Part shown: in pieces, positions 17,275-25,810 of the stretch | Position numbering within the stretch: the stretch's first letter is position 1 | Layout of the letters: each line of letters opens with the position of its first letter | NCBI RefSeq assembly: GCF_040812395.1 | Contig: NZ_JBFNXH010000006.1 | Span: forward strand, 62,001-126,000 | Direction: 5' to 3' | DNA length: 64,000 nucleotides | From: Paenibacillus_E sp040812395 | GTDB taxonomy: Bacteria > Bacillota > Bacilli > Paenibacillales > NBRC-103111 | Position numbers and translations under genes: made by a program | Notes under the pieces: model-generated | The model's input: only the letters and a program-made list of their open reading frames with translations | What the model was told of the DNA's origin: nothing | Database searches by the model: none

Positions 17275-17287
17275 CTATTTCGACAAA
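17275..17287 (-). promoter_or_regulatory. Spo0A box (inverted copy)
   Basis: On the minus strand this reads TTTGTCGAAATAG, containing the exact Spo0A core TGTCGAA. It is identical in 13 bases to the site at 17359 in the opposite orientation. It lies between lipL and the sensor kinase, about 120 bp before the kinase start. Confidence 0.65.
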
Positions 17288-17358
17288 CCCAAATTAATCG
17301 CCATAACTTTCCAAAAAACATCAAAATAATGGAAAATATTCAGAGGAATTTCAAATTT

Positions 17359-17371
17359 TTTGTCGAAATAG
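17359..17371 (+). promoter_or_regulatory. Spo0A box upstream of the sensor kinase
   Basis: TTTGTCGAAATAG matches the Spo0A consensus core TGTCGAA exactly. It lies 38 bp before the kinase TTG start. Together with the identical inverted site it suggests control of this kinase by Spo0A. Confidence 0.68.
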
Positions 17372-17409
17372 TCCTTTGATACCCAAAATCCGATAAGTAG
17401 GCGAGACCA

Positions 17410-18678
17410 TTGAATTCCATAGACGACTTGTTGCTCAATGTGTTAGTTCTGACAGTCCCCATCTTGTTGTATCATATTTTTTGGCTTGATCGCCCCATCT
17501 CAATTAATTTCAATTCTTGGGGACGGGCTTATATTGGCATCATCAGTTCGCTAGCCGTTATCTTCTGTATGTCGCATCCTTTTTTTACAGCGGCCGGCAG
17601 CGACTTTGATTTGCGAATCATCCCTTTGCTCGCCGCTTTTTTATACGGTGGGATTCGTCCGGGTCTGCTGGTTACTGCTGTTGTTATCGTGTATCGCTAT
17701 TATTTGGGCGGTCCTGATTTTATTTGGATCATAACCCTAACTGCACTACTTGTACCTTTCATTCTTGCTTTTATTTCCCTTACAAACTGGAAACATTTAA
17801 CCCCCAAAGTCATGTTCCCGTCACTTCTGGCTTTCGTAAGCAGCATTGCGACATTCTGTATTACGCTTGTCTATCGCGTCCAGTTAGATCAACCGATTGA
17901 TGCGGCCTTTCTTCTGATTGGCGTGTTATTCTGCAGCATTCATATGCTGACTATGTGGCTCCTAACCTATTTAATCGAACGTATTCGTGAAAATATAGCC
18001 ATGCGCCGTGAGGTGCAGCGCTCTGAGAAGCTTAATGTCTTGAGCGAATTAGCCGCATCCGTAGCCCATGAAATTCGCAATCCTATGACAGTGGCGCGCG
18101 GCTTTATGCAAATTCTAAGCCAATCTCAAGTCACCGAAGAGAAGAAGCGCATCTACACAACGATGGTCATCGAAGAAATTGATCGCGCGCAAAGTATTAT
18201 CAGCGACTACCTCTCATTCGCCAAGCCTCAAGCCGAAAAGCTCGAGGAAGTCGATGTTTCCTCCTCCACATATAAATTAACGAATCTTATAAACCCCTAT
18301 GCAGCCATGCGGGGTGTGCAGATTACCTTCCAGATGGAACCATCGTTAATTATAAAGGCCAATAGCGAGAAGATCATTCAATGTCTCGTTAATTTAACAA
18401 AAAACGGTATCGAAGCGATGCCGAACGGCGGAACTCTCCAAATCAATGGATACAAGATTAACTCCAATATCATCATTGAAATTAAAGATAATGGCATCGG
18501 AATGACGCCCGAACAGATTGAGAGGCTCGGAACCCCCTTTTATTCAACGAAACATAAAGGTACAGGTCTTGGCATGATGGTTTCCTATCGGATTATCAAA
18601 ACGTTCGGAGGCAGCATTGAAGTAACAAGCCAACTTGGCAAAGGCACTTGTTTTACAATCCTACTTCCCTCTGTTTGA
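17410..18678 (+). CDS. Membrane sensor histidine kinase, KinB-like (5TM-LYT sensor)
   Basis: This two-component sensor kinase has 422 residues. The first 190 form about six membrane helices with the 5TM-LYT pattern (FDLRIIPLLAAFLYGG, RPGLL). The HisKA domain follows with phospho-accepting His220 in ASVAHEIRNPMT. The HATPase domain has NLTKNGIEAM, DNGIGM and the GTGLGM G2 box. No response regulator is adjacent, as is usual for sporulation phosphorelay kinases, and the layout is that of KinB. The start is TTG 17410 with a weak AGGCGAG site. Spo0A boxes in front fit a role in the phosphorelay, possibly as feedback. Its last 18 bases overlap the convergent PBP gene. The signal sensed is unknown. 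Confidence 0.88.
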   Translation: MNSIDDLLLNVLVLTVPILLYHIFWLDRPISINFNSWGRAYIGIISSLAVIFCMSHPFFTAAGSDFDLRIIPLLAAFLYGGIRPGLLVTAVVIVYRYYLGGPDFIWIITLTALLVPFILAFISLTNWKHLTPKVMFPSLLAFVSSIATFCITLVYRVQLDQPIDAAFLLIGVLFCSIHMLTMWLLTYLIERIRENIAMRREVQRSEKLNVLSELAASVAHEIRNPMTVARGFMQILSQSQVTEEKKRIYTTMVIEEIDRAQSIISDYLSFAKPQAEKLEEVDVSSSTYKLTNLINPYAAMRGVQITFQMEPSLIIKANSEKIIQCLVNLTKNGIEAMPNGGTLQINGYKINSNIIIEIKDNGIGMTPEQIERLGTPFYSTKHKGTGLGMMVSYRIIKTFGGSIEVTSQLGKGTCFTILLPSV

Positions 18679-20487
18679 AGACTCCGCCAAGATATCCATG
18701 ATCCCTTTAAATAGAGGTATGGCCTTGTTGCTTTCCAGTGGATCCATGTTCTTGATCACTACAGATACTGCATACTCAGGAGTTTGGACAGGGCCATATC
18801 CGATAAACCACTGATTCACTTTCTCTTGTTTGCCAGCTTTAATTTGAGCCGTTCCTGATTTGCCGGCCAGCTTCCACTTTGCAGCTTTTAATCCTTGCCC
18901 CGTACCTGCCGTTACAACTTCTTGCATCCAGCTTACCAATTTGCGGCTCGTTGCCGAGGATACCCGATTTTTAACCGATCCGAGCTGTTTGACTGGAAAC
19001 TGTTCCATGACCTTATCTGTCTGATAACGAACTTCTTGAACCACTCTGGGGGAGTAGCCTTTCCCATCATGAAGAAGCGTCACAATCATGTTCGATGCCT
19101 GTAAGGGAGTCATCATCACGTCTCTTTGACCTATGGCTGTCTGCATTAATACCCCCTCGTCGTTTTGCGGCGTGTGTTCATCAAAGAGTTGCCCGCTATC
19201 TTCCGCATCCAATTGATGAAGAATCTCTCTCGCATCTGTTTTACCAGACCATCCAACCTCGTCCAATACACCAAGTTTATGCGCATAACTCTCTAATTGA
19301 GCAGCTGTCAGTCGCTGCATGACCCTGGCGAATACGATATTACAAGATTGCGCATACCCTTCTTCCAGCGTCAAAGGGCCGTGCCCGTCTTTTCTCCAGC
19401 AAGTAAATCCGTACTTGCCTAATGCGCCTTGACAATCGAACGTTTCCTTCGGGCCAACGACTCCCTCGTCGAGTGCTGCGGCAGCCACAACCGTCTTGAA
19501 TATCGATCCTGGAGCTGTCGCCTTGATCGCATAATTGCTCCAATTGTTCGTGCTGAGATCGACTTGTGTGGGGTCAAAATTAGGCCTGCTTGCCATCGCG
19601 ACAATATCCCCCTGAGCTGCCTCTTGCACGACCGCAGCCCCCTCGCGGATATGGAGCTTGTCCATCAACTTTTCAATTTGCTGCTGTATATTCAAGTCCA
19701 ATGTAGTTACTACTTTTACTGGATAGAATGCATTTCCCGGCTCAATCAATCTAGCATCCAAACCTGGAAGTGGCTTTTTACCTGCATCGGTAAAATAAGA
19801 AATCGACGTTTCTCCGATCCCCCGAAGCCAATAGTCGAAAGCTTTCTCCAAGCCCGCTCCGCCAATCTTACTGCTAAGCGTCATTTTACCTTGCATAAGC
19901 TCATCTCCATATATGTGCATAACCCTATCCGGGTTCTGTCCGATGTATCCGATCAATTGCCGCGCGGTCATTTCGGCTGGATAGCGATCTTCTATCTCCA
20001 CCACCTTCAAATTAGGAAGCTCGAGCGCATTAATTTGCTCCTCTTGCTCCAAATTAAGCGCCAGCGGCTTCCCTCCTTCAGATGCCCCCCAAATCTGTGG
20101 ATCTTTTGCCTGATTGGAGAAAGCATTCCAAGCCTCCGAAGTCGTCTTTAGGATATGAGCGAGGCGTTCGACCTGCTGAGGATTCTCTTTCAGCACTTTG
20201 ATTTCATTATTTATAGGGAAAACGACAAGCGCTTTGATAAGCTTCCCCGTTATCGGCATCGAATGGCGATCCACGATCACTCCACGGCCGCTCTCAAGTA
20301 CGAGAGCACGTTGTCTTTGCAAGACCGAATTTTTAACTAGATTCACGCCTCTAGACGTGTAGCTTTCCGATGCCGCTACCTGGATCCAGAACAGCTTACC
20401 GGCAATCACACTGAAAATCAGCAGGATGGCGAAAAGAACGAACACCATTCTGCGTTGTTCCCTAGCGGTTAAATGACTCACTCGCAT
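18661..20487 (-). CDS. pbpI: Class B penicillin-binding protein, PbpI (YrrR)-like
   Basis: This is a peptidoglycan transpeptidase anchored by one N-terminal helix (about residues 13-35). The class B modules are in order: a dimerisation / pedestal region, then the transpeptidase with SIFK (SXXK, about residue 330), SCN (SXN) and KSGTAQ (KSG, about residue 550). The length of 608 residues fits PbpI (PBP4b), a sporulation-associated B. subtilis PBP found in the same chromosomal neighbourhood as yrrN, yrrO, mltG and alaS. It is convergent with and overlaps the kinase gene. A mother-cell promoter would be expected but I could not pick one out. Other PBP2-like roles remain possible. Confidence 0.88.
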   Translation of the reverse strand: MRVSHLTAREQRRMVFVLFAILLIFSVIAGKLFWIQVAASESYTSRGVNLVKNSVLQRQRALVLESGRGVIVDRHSMPITGKLIKALVVFPINNEIKVLKENPQQVERLAHILKTTSEAWNAFSNQAKDPQIWGASEGGKPLALNLEQEEQINALELPNLKVVEIEDRYPAEMTARQLIGYIGQNPDRVMHIYGDELMQGKMTLSSKIGGAGLEKAFDYWLRGIGETSISYFTDAGKKPLPGLDARLIEPGNAFYPVKVVTTLDLNIQQQIEKLMDKLHIREGAAVVQEAAQGDIVAMASRPNFDPTQVDLSTNNWSNYAIKATAPGSIFKTVVAAAALDEGVVGPKETFDCQGALGKYGFTCWRKDGHGPLTLEEGYAQSCNIVFARVMQRLTAAQLESYAHKLGVLDEVGWSGKTDAREILHQLDAEDSGQLFDEHTPQNDEGVLMQTAIGQRDVMMTPLQASNMIVTLLHDGKGYSPRVVQEVRYQTDKVMEQFPVKQLGSVKNRVSSATSRKLVSWMQEVVTAGTGQGLKAAKWKLAGKSGTAQIKAGKQEKVNQWFIGYGPVQTPEYAVSVVIKNMDPLESNKAIPLFKGIMDILAESSNRGK

Positions 20488-20603
20488 AACTTTGACGACT
20501 CCTTCTATCGTGCCGTTTCACCTTCTGCTCTCAGTATAGTCATTCGCTCTCATCCACAAACCGGATACACTTCTGTCTTACTTCTTAGATTCCGGGTACA
20601 TTT

Positions 20604-20640
20604 CCCCTCCTCGAGCTTCGCAAGAAAAGCGAGGAGGTAC
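20604..20640 (-). repeat. Degenerate copy of the SD-adjacent hairpin element
   Basis: CCTCCTCG and CGAGGAGG are exact inverted arms around a 16-base loop that contains CTTGCGAAGC on the minus strand, the signature of the elements before pdhB, recJ and comN. On the minus strand it runs into GAGGAGGGGAA-ATG, but that frame stops after seven codons (MYPESKK), so it may be the remnant of a lost gene start. Confidence 0.45.
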
Positions 20641-20676
20641 TGCCGACCGCCTATTCCCCATGCACAGCAATATTCA

Positions 20677-20857
20677 CGGAACTACGATGCCTTATTCCAC
20701 GGTAACATCCCTTTTCTCCCCCTGAAGAGGAACTGGGGTGCGTTAAATGAGCGAAAACATGCCTAAAACCCAGCATTTCCCGCTCATAAGGTACGGTAGT
20801 TCCGCGAAATATCCCTACAACCGAAAATACCGCCTCATAACGCACCCACGTTCCGCA
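20677..20857. repeat. Four-copy intergenic repeat family (GGAACT...TTA units)
   Basis: Four units of about 33-37 bases lie within 181 bp: two on the plus strand (20677-20710, 20728-20762) and two inverted (20774-20806, 20821-20857). The shared core is GGAACT, then a GTGCGTTA or TGCCTTA block, then a GAGCG-AAA block. Units 2 and 3 face each other and can form a long hairpin. It is not a CRISPR: the orientation changes, spacing varies and the units differ. Confidence 0.65.
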
Positions 20858-21093
20858 TACTCATGCAAAAAGACCATCTATCGGCAGATCGTGGCGGTAG
20901 ATGGCGATCAAACCGCAGTGGCACTTCCGGATCTCCCGCGTCCATCCTATCAATGCTCGTACTACACGATGCGTGCGGAATCTCTCCGCTCTGCGAGCTC
21001 AACGCACACACAAACCTGACGACATCTGCTTTCTGTTAGAATGGGTATCCCTAATGCTTTAATCCCGCAAATGATTTAAACATTCTAGCATGT

Positions 21094-21133
21094 AAAAAAA
21101 GCCCATTCTCCCAATAAGGGAGAACAGGCTTTA
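21094..21133 (-). terminator. Terminator of the chemoreceptor gene
   Basis: AAAGCCTGTTCTCCC, a short loop, and GGGAGAATGGGC followed by a T-run on the minus strand, 15 bp past the stop codon. Confidence 0.9.
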
Positions 21134-21147
21134 GCTCAAATAAAAGA

Positions 21148-23358
21148 TTAAATTTCGAATTTAGAAAGTGTATCATTCAAAGACTTAGATAGCTCATCCA
21201 GCTTGTCTGACAGCTTCACCAAGCCATCGCTAATGCTAAGCTGCTCCGAGCTTAAGGATGCTACTTCCTCAGACGTGGCAAGCGACTCCTCAGCTACTGC
21301 ACTAACATTCGTCATGGCGTCAGAAAGCACAACTTGGGATTGCTCCAGTGTACTGATCGAATCGCTCACAGTGCTCAGTTGCTCGATGAATCCGCCCATG
21401 TGGTTCGTCACTTGCTTGAAGATCGTATCCGCTTCTTTCACCGCTTGAATTTGCTCTTGGAAGATCGGCGTCGCCGTTGAAAGCACCTTCACGGTTTCAT
21501 CGATTTCCTTCTGAATAGTCTCTGTAATTTGGCCGACGACATCGATAGATTGTCGGGATTGATCTGCCAATTTGCGAATTTCATCCGCTACAACCATGAA
21601 GCCTTTGCCGGCTGCTCCTGCACGCGCCGCTTCAATCGTCGCATTCAATGACAAAATATTCGTTTGTTTCGTCATATTGTTCAGAAGATCCAAAATTTTA
21701 CGAATCGATCTCGTGCTGTCCTTCAAATTATCCACTTTATCCACCATGGAGCGGATCATTTCTTCGGTCAAATTAGTTTTACTAATAAGCTCGCCCATAT
21801 ATTTCGTACCCAGCTCGCTTGAGCTTTGAACATCGGCGGCTGCCGTTCCCATTTCCAAATTGGCCTCGATTACATTTTTCATTTGCATACCAATATGATG
21901 TGTCAGCTCGTTGCCTTTTTCCGATTCAGTCGCCAGTCCTGCGGCGCCATTGGAAATTTCATCCGTAGCAACTGCAATCTCTCTGGCTGCTGTTGCTGTT
22001 ACTTTGGAAGAATTCGTCAACTCCGTCGCCGTTTCAAAAACTTGTTGCGCAGAAGCGCTTGTCTGCTGAACCAAAGAAGTAATTTGCTGCATCATGACAT
22101 CGAAGCTAGCGCCAAGCTGTCCAATCTCATCCTGAGTTTTGTAATTCGCACGCACAGTCAGCTTACCTTTGGCCCCTTGCTGCATCAGATTGCGAAGATT
22201 GATGAGAGGTTTACCAATCATTCTGGCAACAAACAATCCGATCAACACTGCCGCGATAGCAGCAAATAACGCAATAAGCAGCGTATAGTTGAAAATTTTC
22301 TTAGCTTCACTAACCAAGGAACTTACCGGGATATCCCCGACCAGATTCCAACCCGAGACGGTCGATGAATAATAAGCGACCAAGTGATCATCTTTGTTAA
22401 TAAAGGAGCCGTGCTCTTTCCCCAGTTGTTCCTTCGTTAACTGGATTTGAGCATCCTTTTCCAGCCCACCGGACTCTAACGTCGCAATATTTTTGTTATT
22501 CGCATTCGTAATAACAACTTTACTGTCTTCGCCAAGAGAAATTCCTTTTAATTCTTTATTCAAGATATCCGTGCTTAGCTCTACAACAAGAATCCCCGTT
22601 GTTTTACTGGATTGCGTACTTTTTATCAATCGGCCTACAGCGAACGTGTTTGTCGATCTGCTCGAATACCCTTCGATTTTACTATCCAACCAAGCTACTT
22701 TCCCTTCACCTTCCATAATTTTCTTATACCATTCCGTGGTGTTAACTTTATCTGATACTGTTCCGCCTGCTCCTGTAATAACGATTTTCGTACCATCGGG
22801 TCTATACAGATGAAGCGTTTTAATCGACTTGTTAGAGAAACTAACGATACTCATTTTATCTGATATTTGACGGATAACGTCCAAAGCTTCATAAGTAGAA
22901 GGATCCAATTCATCGTACTTTGTCAACAAATCCTGCAGTTCTTTGTTCAACATAATTTGCAAAGTTGTTTCGTCAAACGTCTGATAAAGGAAATCCAATT
23001 TTTGCCCGGCCTGTGTAACTGTTTGAAGGCTTGACTCGGCCACTTTATTTTTAATAACGTTTTTGGATACCGAGTACGAAATCATACCTACAACTAGAAC
23101 AAAAAAGAGAATACTGACAAAGAACATTAAAAACAGCTTCATTCCAACTGATTTCACTGGATTTTCAAGCCTTACTTGTTTGAGCTCCCTAAACGCCGAC
23201 GCACTCATTCCCTTTGATTTCTCGTTAAAATTTTGCCCAGCCGCTCTAGCGATTCGACCCCACTTCACACTCTGAATGACAGAAATGAAGGCTTTGCCTA
23301 GTTTGACTAAAGAAGAGGTTATCTTTTGAAGTCCGTCTTTCATCACGTTCACCACCAT
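21148..23358 (-). CDS. Methyl-accepting chemotaxis protein (Cache-HAMP-MCP)
   Basis: This is a transmembrane chemoreceptor of 736 residues. A 70-residue cytoplasmic N-terminal tail precedes helix 1 (about 73-95). The extracellular part (about 96-345) has the dCache pattern (SVVTITGAGG, DLLTKYDELD region). Helix 2 (about 350-372), a HAMP domain (about 373-425) and a long coiled-coil signalling domain follow; ADEIRKLADQS is the kinase-contact tip. It would signal to CheA. A ligand, perhaps an amino or organic acid as for many dCache receptors, cannot be assigned. ATG 23358 has no good ribosome binding site, and an internal ATG at 23343 is possible. It stands alone between two terminators. Confidence 0.92.
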   Translation of the reverse strand: MVVNVMKDGLQKITSSLVKLGKAFISVIQSVKWGRIARAAGQNFNEKSKGMSASAFRELKQVRLENPVKSVGMKLFLMFFVSILFFVLVVGMISYSVSKNVIKNKVAESSLQTVTQAGQKLDFLYQTFDETTLQIMLNKELQDLLTKYDELDPSTYEALDVIRQISDKMSIVSFSNKSIKTLHLYRPDGTKIVITGAGGTVSDKVNTTEWYKKIMEGEGKVAWLDSKIEGYSSRSTNTFAVGRLIKSTQSSKTTGILVVELSTDILNKELKGISLGEDSKVVITNANNKNIATLESGGLEKDAQIQLTKEQLGKEHGSFINKDDHLVAYYSSTVSGWNLVGDIPVSSLVSEAKKIFNYTLLIALFAAIAAVLIGLFVARMIGKPLINLRNLMQQGAKGKLTVRANYKTQDEIGQLGASFDVMMQQITSLVQQTSASAQQVFETATELTNSSKVTATAAREIAVATDEISNGAAGLATESEKGNELTHHIGMQMKNVIEANLEMGTAAADVQSSSELGTKYMGELISKTNLTEEMIRSMVDKVDNLKDSTRSIRKILDLLNNMTKQTNILSLNATIEAARAGAAGKGFMVVADEIRKLADQSRQSIDVVGQITETIQKEIDETVKVLSTATPIFQEQIQAVKEADTIFKQVTNHMGGFIEQLSTVSDSISTLEQSQVVLSDAMTNVSAVAEESLATSEEVASLSSEQLSISDGLVKLSDKLDELSKSLNDTLSKFEI

Positions 23359-23490
23359 TAGTTTCTACATGCTTGAGTACCATTGCTTTTGGACTATAAT
23401 GAAAAGGTTTACATCATCCATCAGAATTATATTTTCGACATCTTTTAACAATATCCTTTATTTATCGCGCTAATTTCCGAAAAGAAAAAA

Positions 23491-23531
23491 AGAAGCTTTT
23501 TCCAATATATTTTACACTGAAAAAAGCTTCT
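23491..23531 (-). terminator. Terminator of the yrrN-yrrO unit
   Basis: AGAAGCTTTTTTC and GGAAAAAGCTTCT are paired around a 15-base loop; a long T-run follows on the minus strand, 7 bp past the yrrO stop. Confidence 0.9.
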
Positions 23532-23537
23532 ATGGTA

Positions 23538-24821
23538 CTATTTTCCTGTTTTTTTGCGGAGCATATCCCACCTGTTTACAGGGTGATTTGTACGCACCTT
23601 GACGAGTTGCAGAGGATGTCTGGCCGCATCCAATTCCTGTCCCTCTTCATTCCAAATCTTATCCACAACTTGTTTAAACTGAGTGCCATTGGGACCAAAA
23701 AATTCGACCTCTTGACCTTGTTTAAAGTGATTACGCTGTTGGATAACAGCGATACCTGTCTTCACGTCGTAGTCCATAACCAAACCTACGAAGTCGAAGC
23801 CGACCACCTTATCCTCCGGCTCGAAAATATGATCCTCATGCCCAGGAGCATCAAAGAAGAAACCTGAGTTCAACGGCCGATTCGCAGCCTTGTAGATTTC
23901 ATCCTGCCACAGCGGATTCAGCGCATACTGTTCCGGGTCTGCAAAATAAGCGTCGATAGCTTGGCGATAAGCATTGACGACAGTCGCCACATAATGAATG
24001 CTTTTCATGCGGCCTTCAATCTTAAAACTGTCCACACCGGACTCGATCATATCTGGGATATGTTCAATCATGCTGAGGTCCTTCGATCCCATCGTGAACG
24101 CATCATCTTCATCGCTGAACAACGGCAGGTCCGTTGCCAGAGGTGAGGATAATGGTTGATCTTTCGCAAACAAATCATATTTCCAGCGGCACGATTGCGA
24201 ACAGCCCCCCCGATTCGAATCTCGGTCCGTGAAATGGTTGGAAAGCACGCATCTGCCAGAGTACGAGCTGCACATCGCGCCATGGATGAACGCTTCGATT
24301 TCTACCTCAACATGATGTTTAATCTCATCAATTTCCTTCATGCTCACTTCACGCGCCAATACGACGCGTTCGATGCCCTGTTCTTTCCAGAACTTCACCG
24401 TTTGCCAGTTCATCGTCGATTGCTGCGTACTTAAGTGCACTTCCAGCTTAGGAGCTACCCTCCTAGCCGTCTGCATAATGATTGGATCCGCGGCAATTAT
24501 CGCTGAGATTCCTACTTCCTGTAGTCCTGCTAAATATTCTTCCAAGCCGTCTATATCTTCATTGTGGGCATAAATGTTCGTAGCAACGAACACTTTGGCT
24601 CCATACTGGTTGGCGAATTGGACACCTTCGCGCATTTCCTCCAATGTAAAATTATCAGCGTTAGAGCGCAGACCATACTTTTGTCCGCCAATATATACAG
24701 CATCTGCTCCATAATGGATGGCAAATTTCAGTTTCTCTAAACTGCCGGCTGGAGCGAGCAATTCCGGTTTCTCCAAGCGTACGCGTTTGCCGCGAGCACG
24801 AGTTTCTACTGCTGTCGTCAT
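23538..24821 (-). CDS. yrrO: U32-family tRNA 5-hydroxyuridine protein (TrhP2/YrrO)
   Basis: This protein of the U32 peptidase family is needed, as established for B. subtilis YrrN/YrrO and E. coli TrhP, to make 5-hydroxyuridine at tRNA position 34 from prephenate. It has 427 residues. The N-terminal barrel starts PELLAPAGSLEKLKFAIHYG. The family signature with its metal/FeS-type cysteines is at about 180-220: GAMCSSYSGRC, then RGGCSQSCRW. The C-terminal U32 domain includes FFGPNG. It follows yrrN by 22 nt in the same order as in B. subtilis. Older annotation as a collagenase-like protease is probably wrong for this subgroup. Confidence 0.93.
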   Translation of the reverse strand: MTTAVETRARGKRVRLEKPELLAPAGSLEKLKFAIHYGADAVYIGGQKYGLRSNADNFTLEEMREGVQFANQYGAKVFVATNIYAHNEDIDGLEEYLAGLQEVGISAIIAADPIIMQTARRVAPKLEVHLSTQQSTMNWQTVKFWKEQGIERVVLAREVSMKEIDEIKHHVEVEIEAFIHGAMCSSYSGRCVLSNHFTDRDSNRGGCSQSCRWKYDLFAKDQPLSSPLATDLPLFSDEDDAFTMGSKDLSMIEHIPDMIESGVDSFKIEGRMKSIHYVATVVNAYRQAIDAYFADPEQYALNPLWQDEIYKAANRPLNSGFFFDAPGHEDHIFEPEDKVVGFDFVGLVMDYDVKTGIAVIQQRNHFKQGQEVEFFGPNGTQFKQVVDKIWNEEGQELDAARHPLQLVKVRTNHPVNRWDMLRKKTGK

Positions 24822-24843
24822 TATCTTTTAACACCTGCTTTCC

Positions 24844-25773
24844 TCAATAAACCTGCTCTTTATAGAAAAACCCATAAGACAATTCACGTTCAGGATCTTG
24901 CAACTGCTGAATCGCATCCAGCCATTCCTGCTTGAACGAATACCCTTGCGGATCTGCCGCATACGCGTCAATTACCGCACGATAACTTTTGACAACTGCT
25001 TCATTATATGCAAACGACTTGAGAAGCCCTTCGATTTTTACACTATCCACATGCCCATCCATAAGTTCTGGCAAATTTTCCAGCATACAAATGTCCTCCG
25101 AGCTCATGATATGTGTCCCGTTCCGATCTTCGTAGACCGGATAACGCTGGTCACGGCGCTCATGTTCGATGAGGAACAAGCCCCGCTCCATAGAACGATC
25201 TTGTAAAGAAGCGTCTTTCCTTTGATGTTCCATATAATTTTTTACAAGCTCACGCTTAGAGTGATAAATATTAGTTATCCCATGAACCTGAACTTCAACT
25301 TCCAGTTCGGTATTTTGTTTGAAATCCAGAACCTGATCCATATTCAATTCTCTTGCCAAAACGACCCGTGTTGCGCCATGCTGACCCCAATAATTAGCTG
25401 TCGCGTAATTGGTTGATGTCATCTCCGCATTCCAGTGCAGCTTAACAGACTCTGGCAAGCTTCTAACAGCCATTAATACGGCAGGATCACCGAATATAAA
25501 AGCATCCACGCCATACAGCTGCAGCTTCGTTAAGTACAACGAAAGACCATCAAGGCTATCGTTATCAAAAATGTTGTTCACAGCCACATACACTTTCGCT
25601 CCGCGCTCATGAGCCCAAGCGACAGCGTGCTTGAGTTCCTCCAGCGTTACTTCACCAGGCAGGCGCAATCCATAGCGCTCTTCCCCGATAATCACAGCAT
25701 CTGCGCCTGCTTCAATCAGGCGCTTCAATTCTGTAACAGAACCGCTGCTTACTACTAATTCCGGTTTTTTCAC
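24844..25773 (-). CDS. yrrN: U32-family tRNA 5-hydroxyuridine protein (TrhP1/YrrN)
   Basis: This is the partner of the following gene in tRNA U34 hydroxylation. It is shorter (309 residues, as in B. subtilis YrrN). It carries the U32 barrel (SGSVTELKRLIEAGADAVIIG, split here as SGSVTELKRL and EAGADAVIIG) but lacks the CSSYSGRC cysteine motif of its neighbour; at the matching place it reads HGITNIYHSKREL. The two probably act as a pair. The gene is 37 nt after mltG. The start is ATG 25773, preceded by AGGAAGG. The loss of the cysteines is normal for this branch. Confidence 0.92.
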   Translation of the reverse strand: MKKPELVVSSGSVTELKRLIEAGADAVIIGEERYGLRLPGEVTLEELKHAVAWAHERGAKVYVAVNNIFDNDSLDGLSLYLTKLQLYGVDAFIFGDPAVLMAVRSLPESVKLHWNAEMTSTNYATANYWGQHGATRVVLARELNMDQVLDFKQNTELEVEVQVHGITNIYHSKRELVKNYMEHQRKDASLQDRSMERGLFLIEHERRDQRYPVYEDRNGTHIMSSEDICMLENLPELMDGHVDSVKIEGLLKSFAYNEAVVKSYRAVIDAYAADPQGYSFKQEWLDAIQQLQDPERELSYGFFYKEQVY

Positions 25774-25810
25774 GTGCTTACCTTCCTTCTATCCGCTCCC
25801 CAAACTCGGG

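Larger units (their letters stand above)
20488..21093. other. Repeat-rich intergenic region without a gene
   Basis: About 600 bp between pbpI and the chemoreceptor terminator hold no credible gene. The stretch contains a degenerate SD-hairpin element (20604-20640) and four copies of an interspersed repeat (20677-20857). The rest, 20870-21060, has no recognisable feature apart from a short direct match, ATCTATCGGC / GTAGATGGCGATC, around 20875-20910. Confidence 0.7.

Noticed and set aside
20677..20857. CRISPR array
   Set aside because: Only four units, divergent in sequence, on both strands, with unequal gaps of 14-17 bases; no cas gene.
23434..23440. Spo0A box (TGTCGAA on the minus strand) before the chemoreceptor
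   Set aside because: A single 7-base match without an extended or paired site; expected by chance in a window of this size.
23538..25773. Pair of collagenase-like proteases
   Set aside because: U32 members at this locus are tRNA hydroxylation proteins (YrrN/YrrO); no protease evidence in the sequence.
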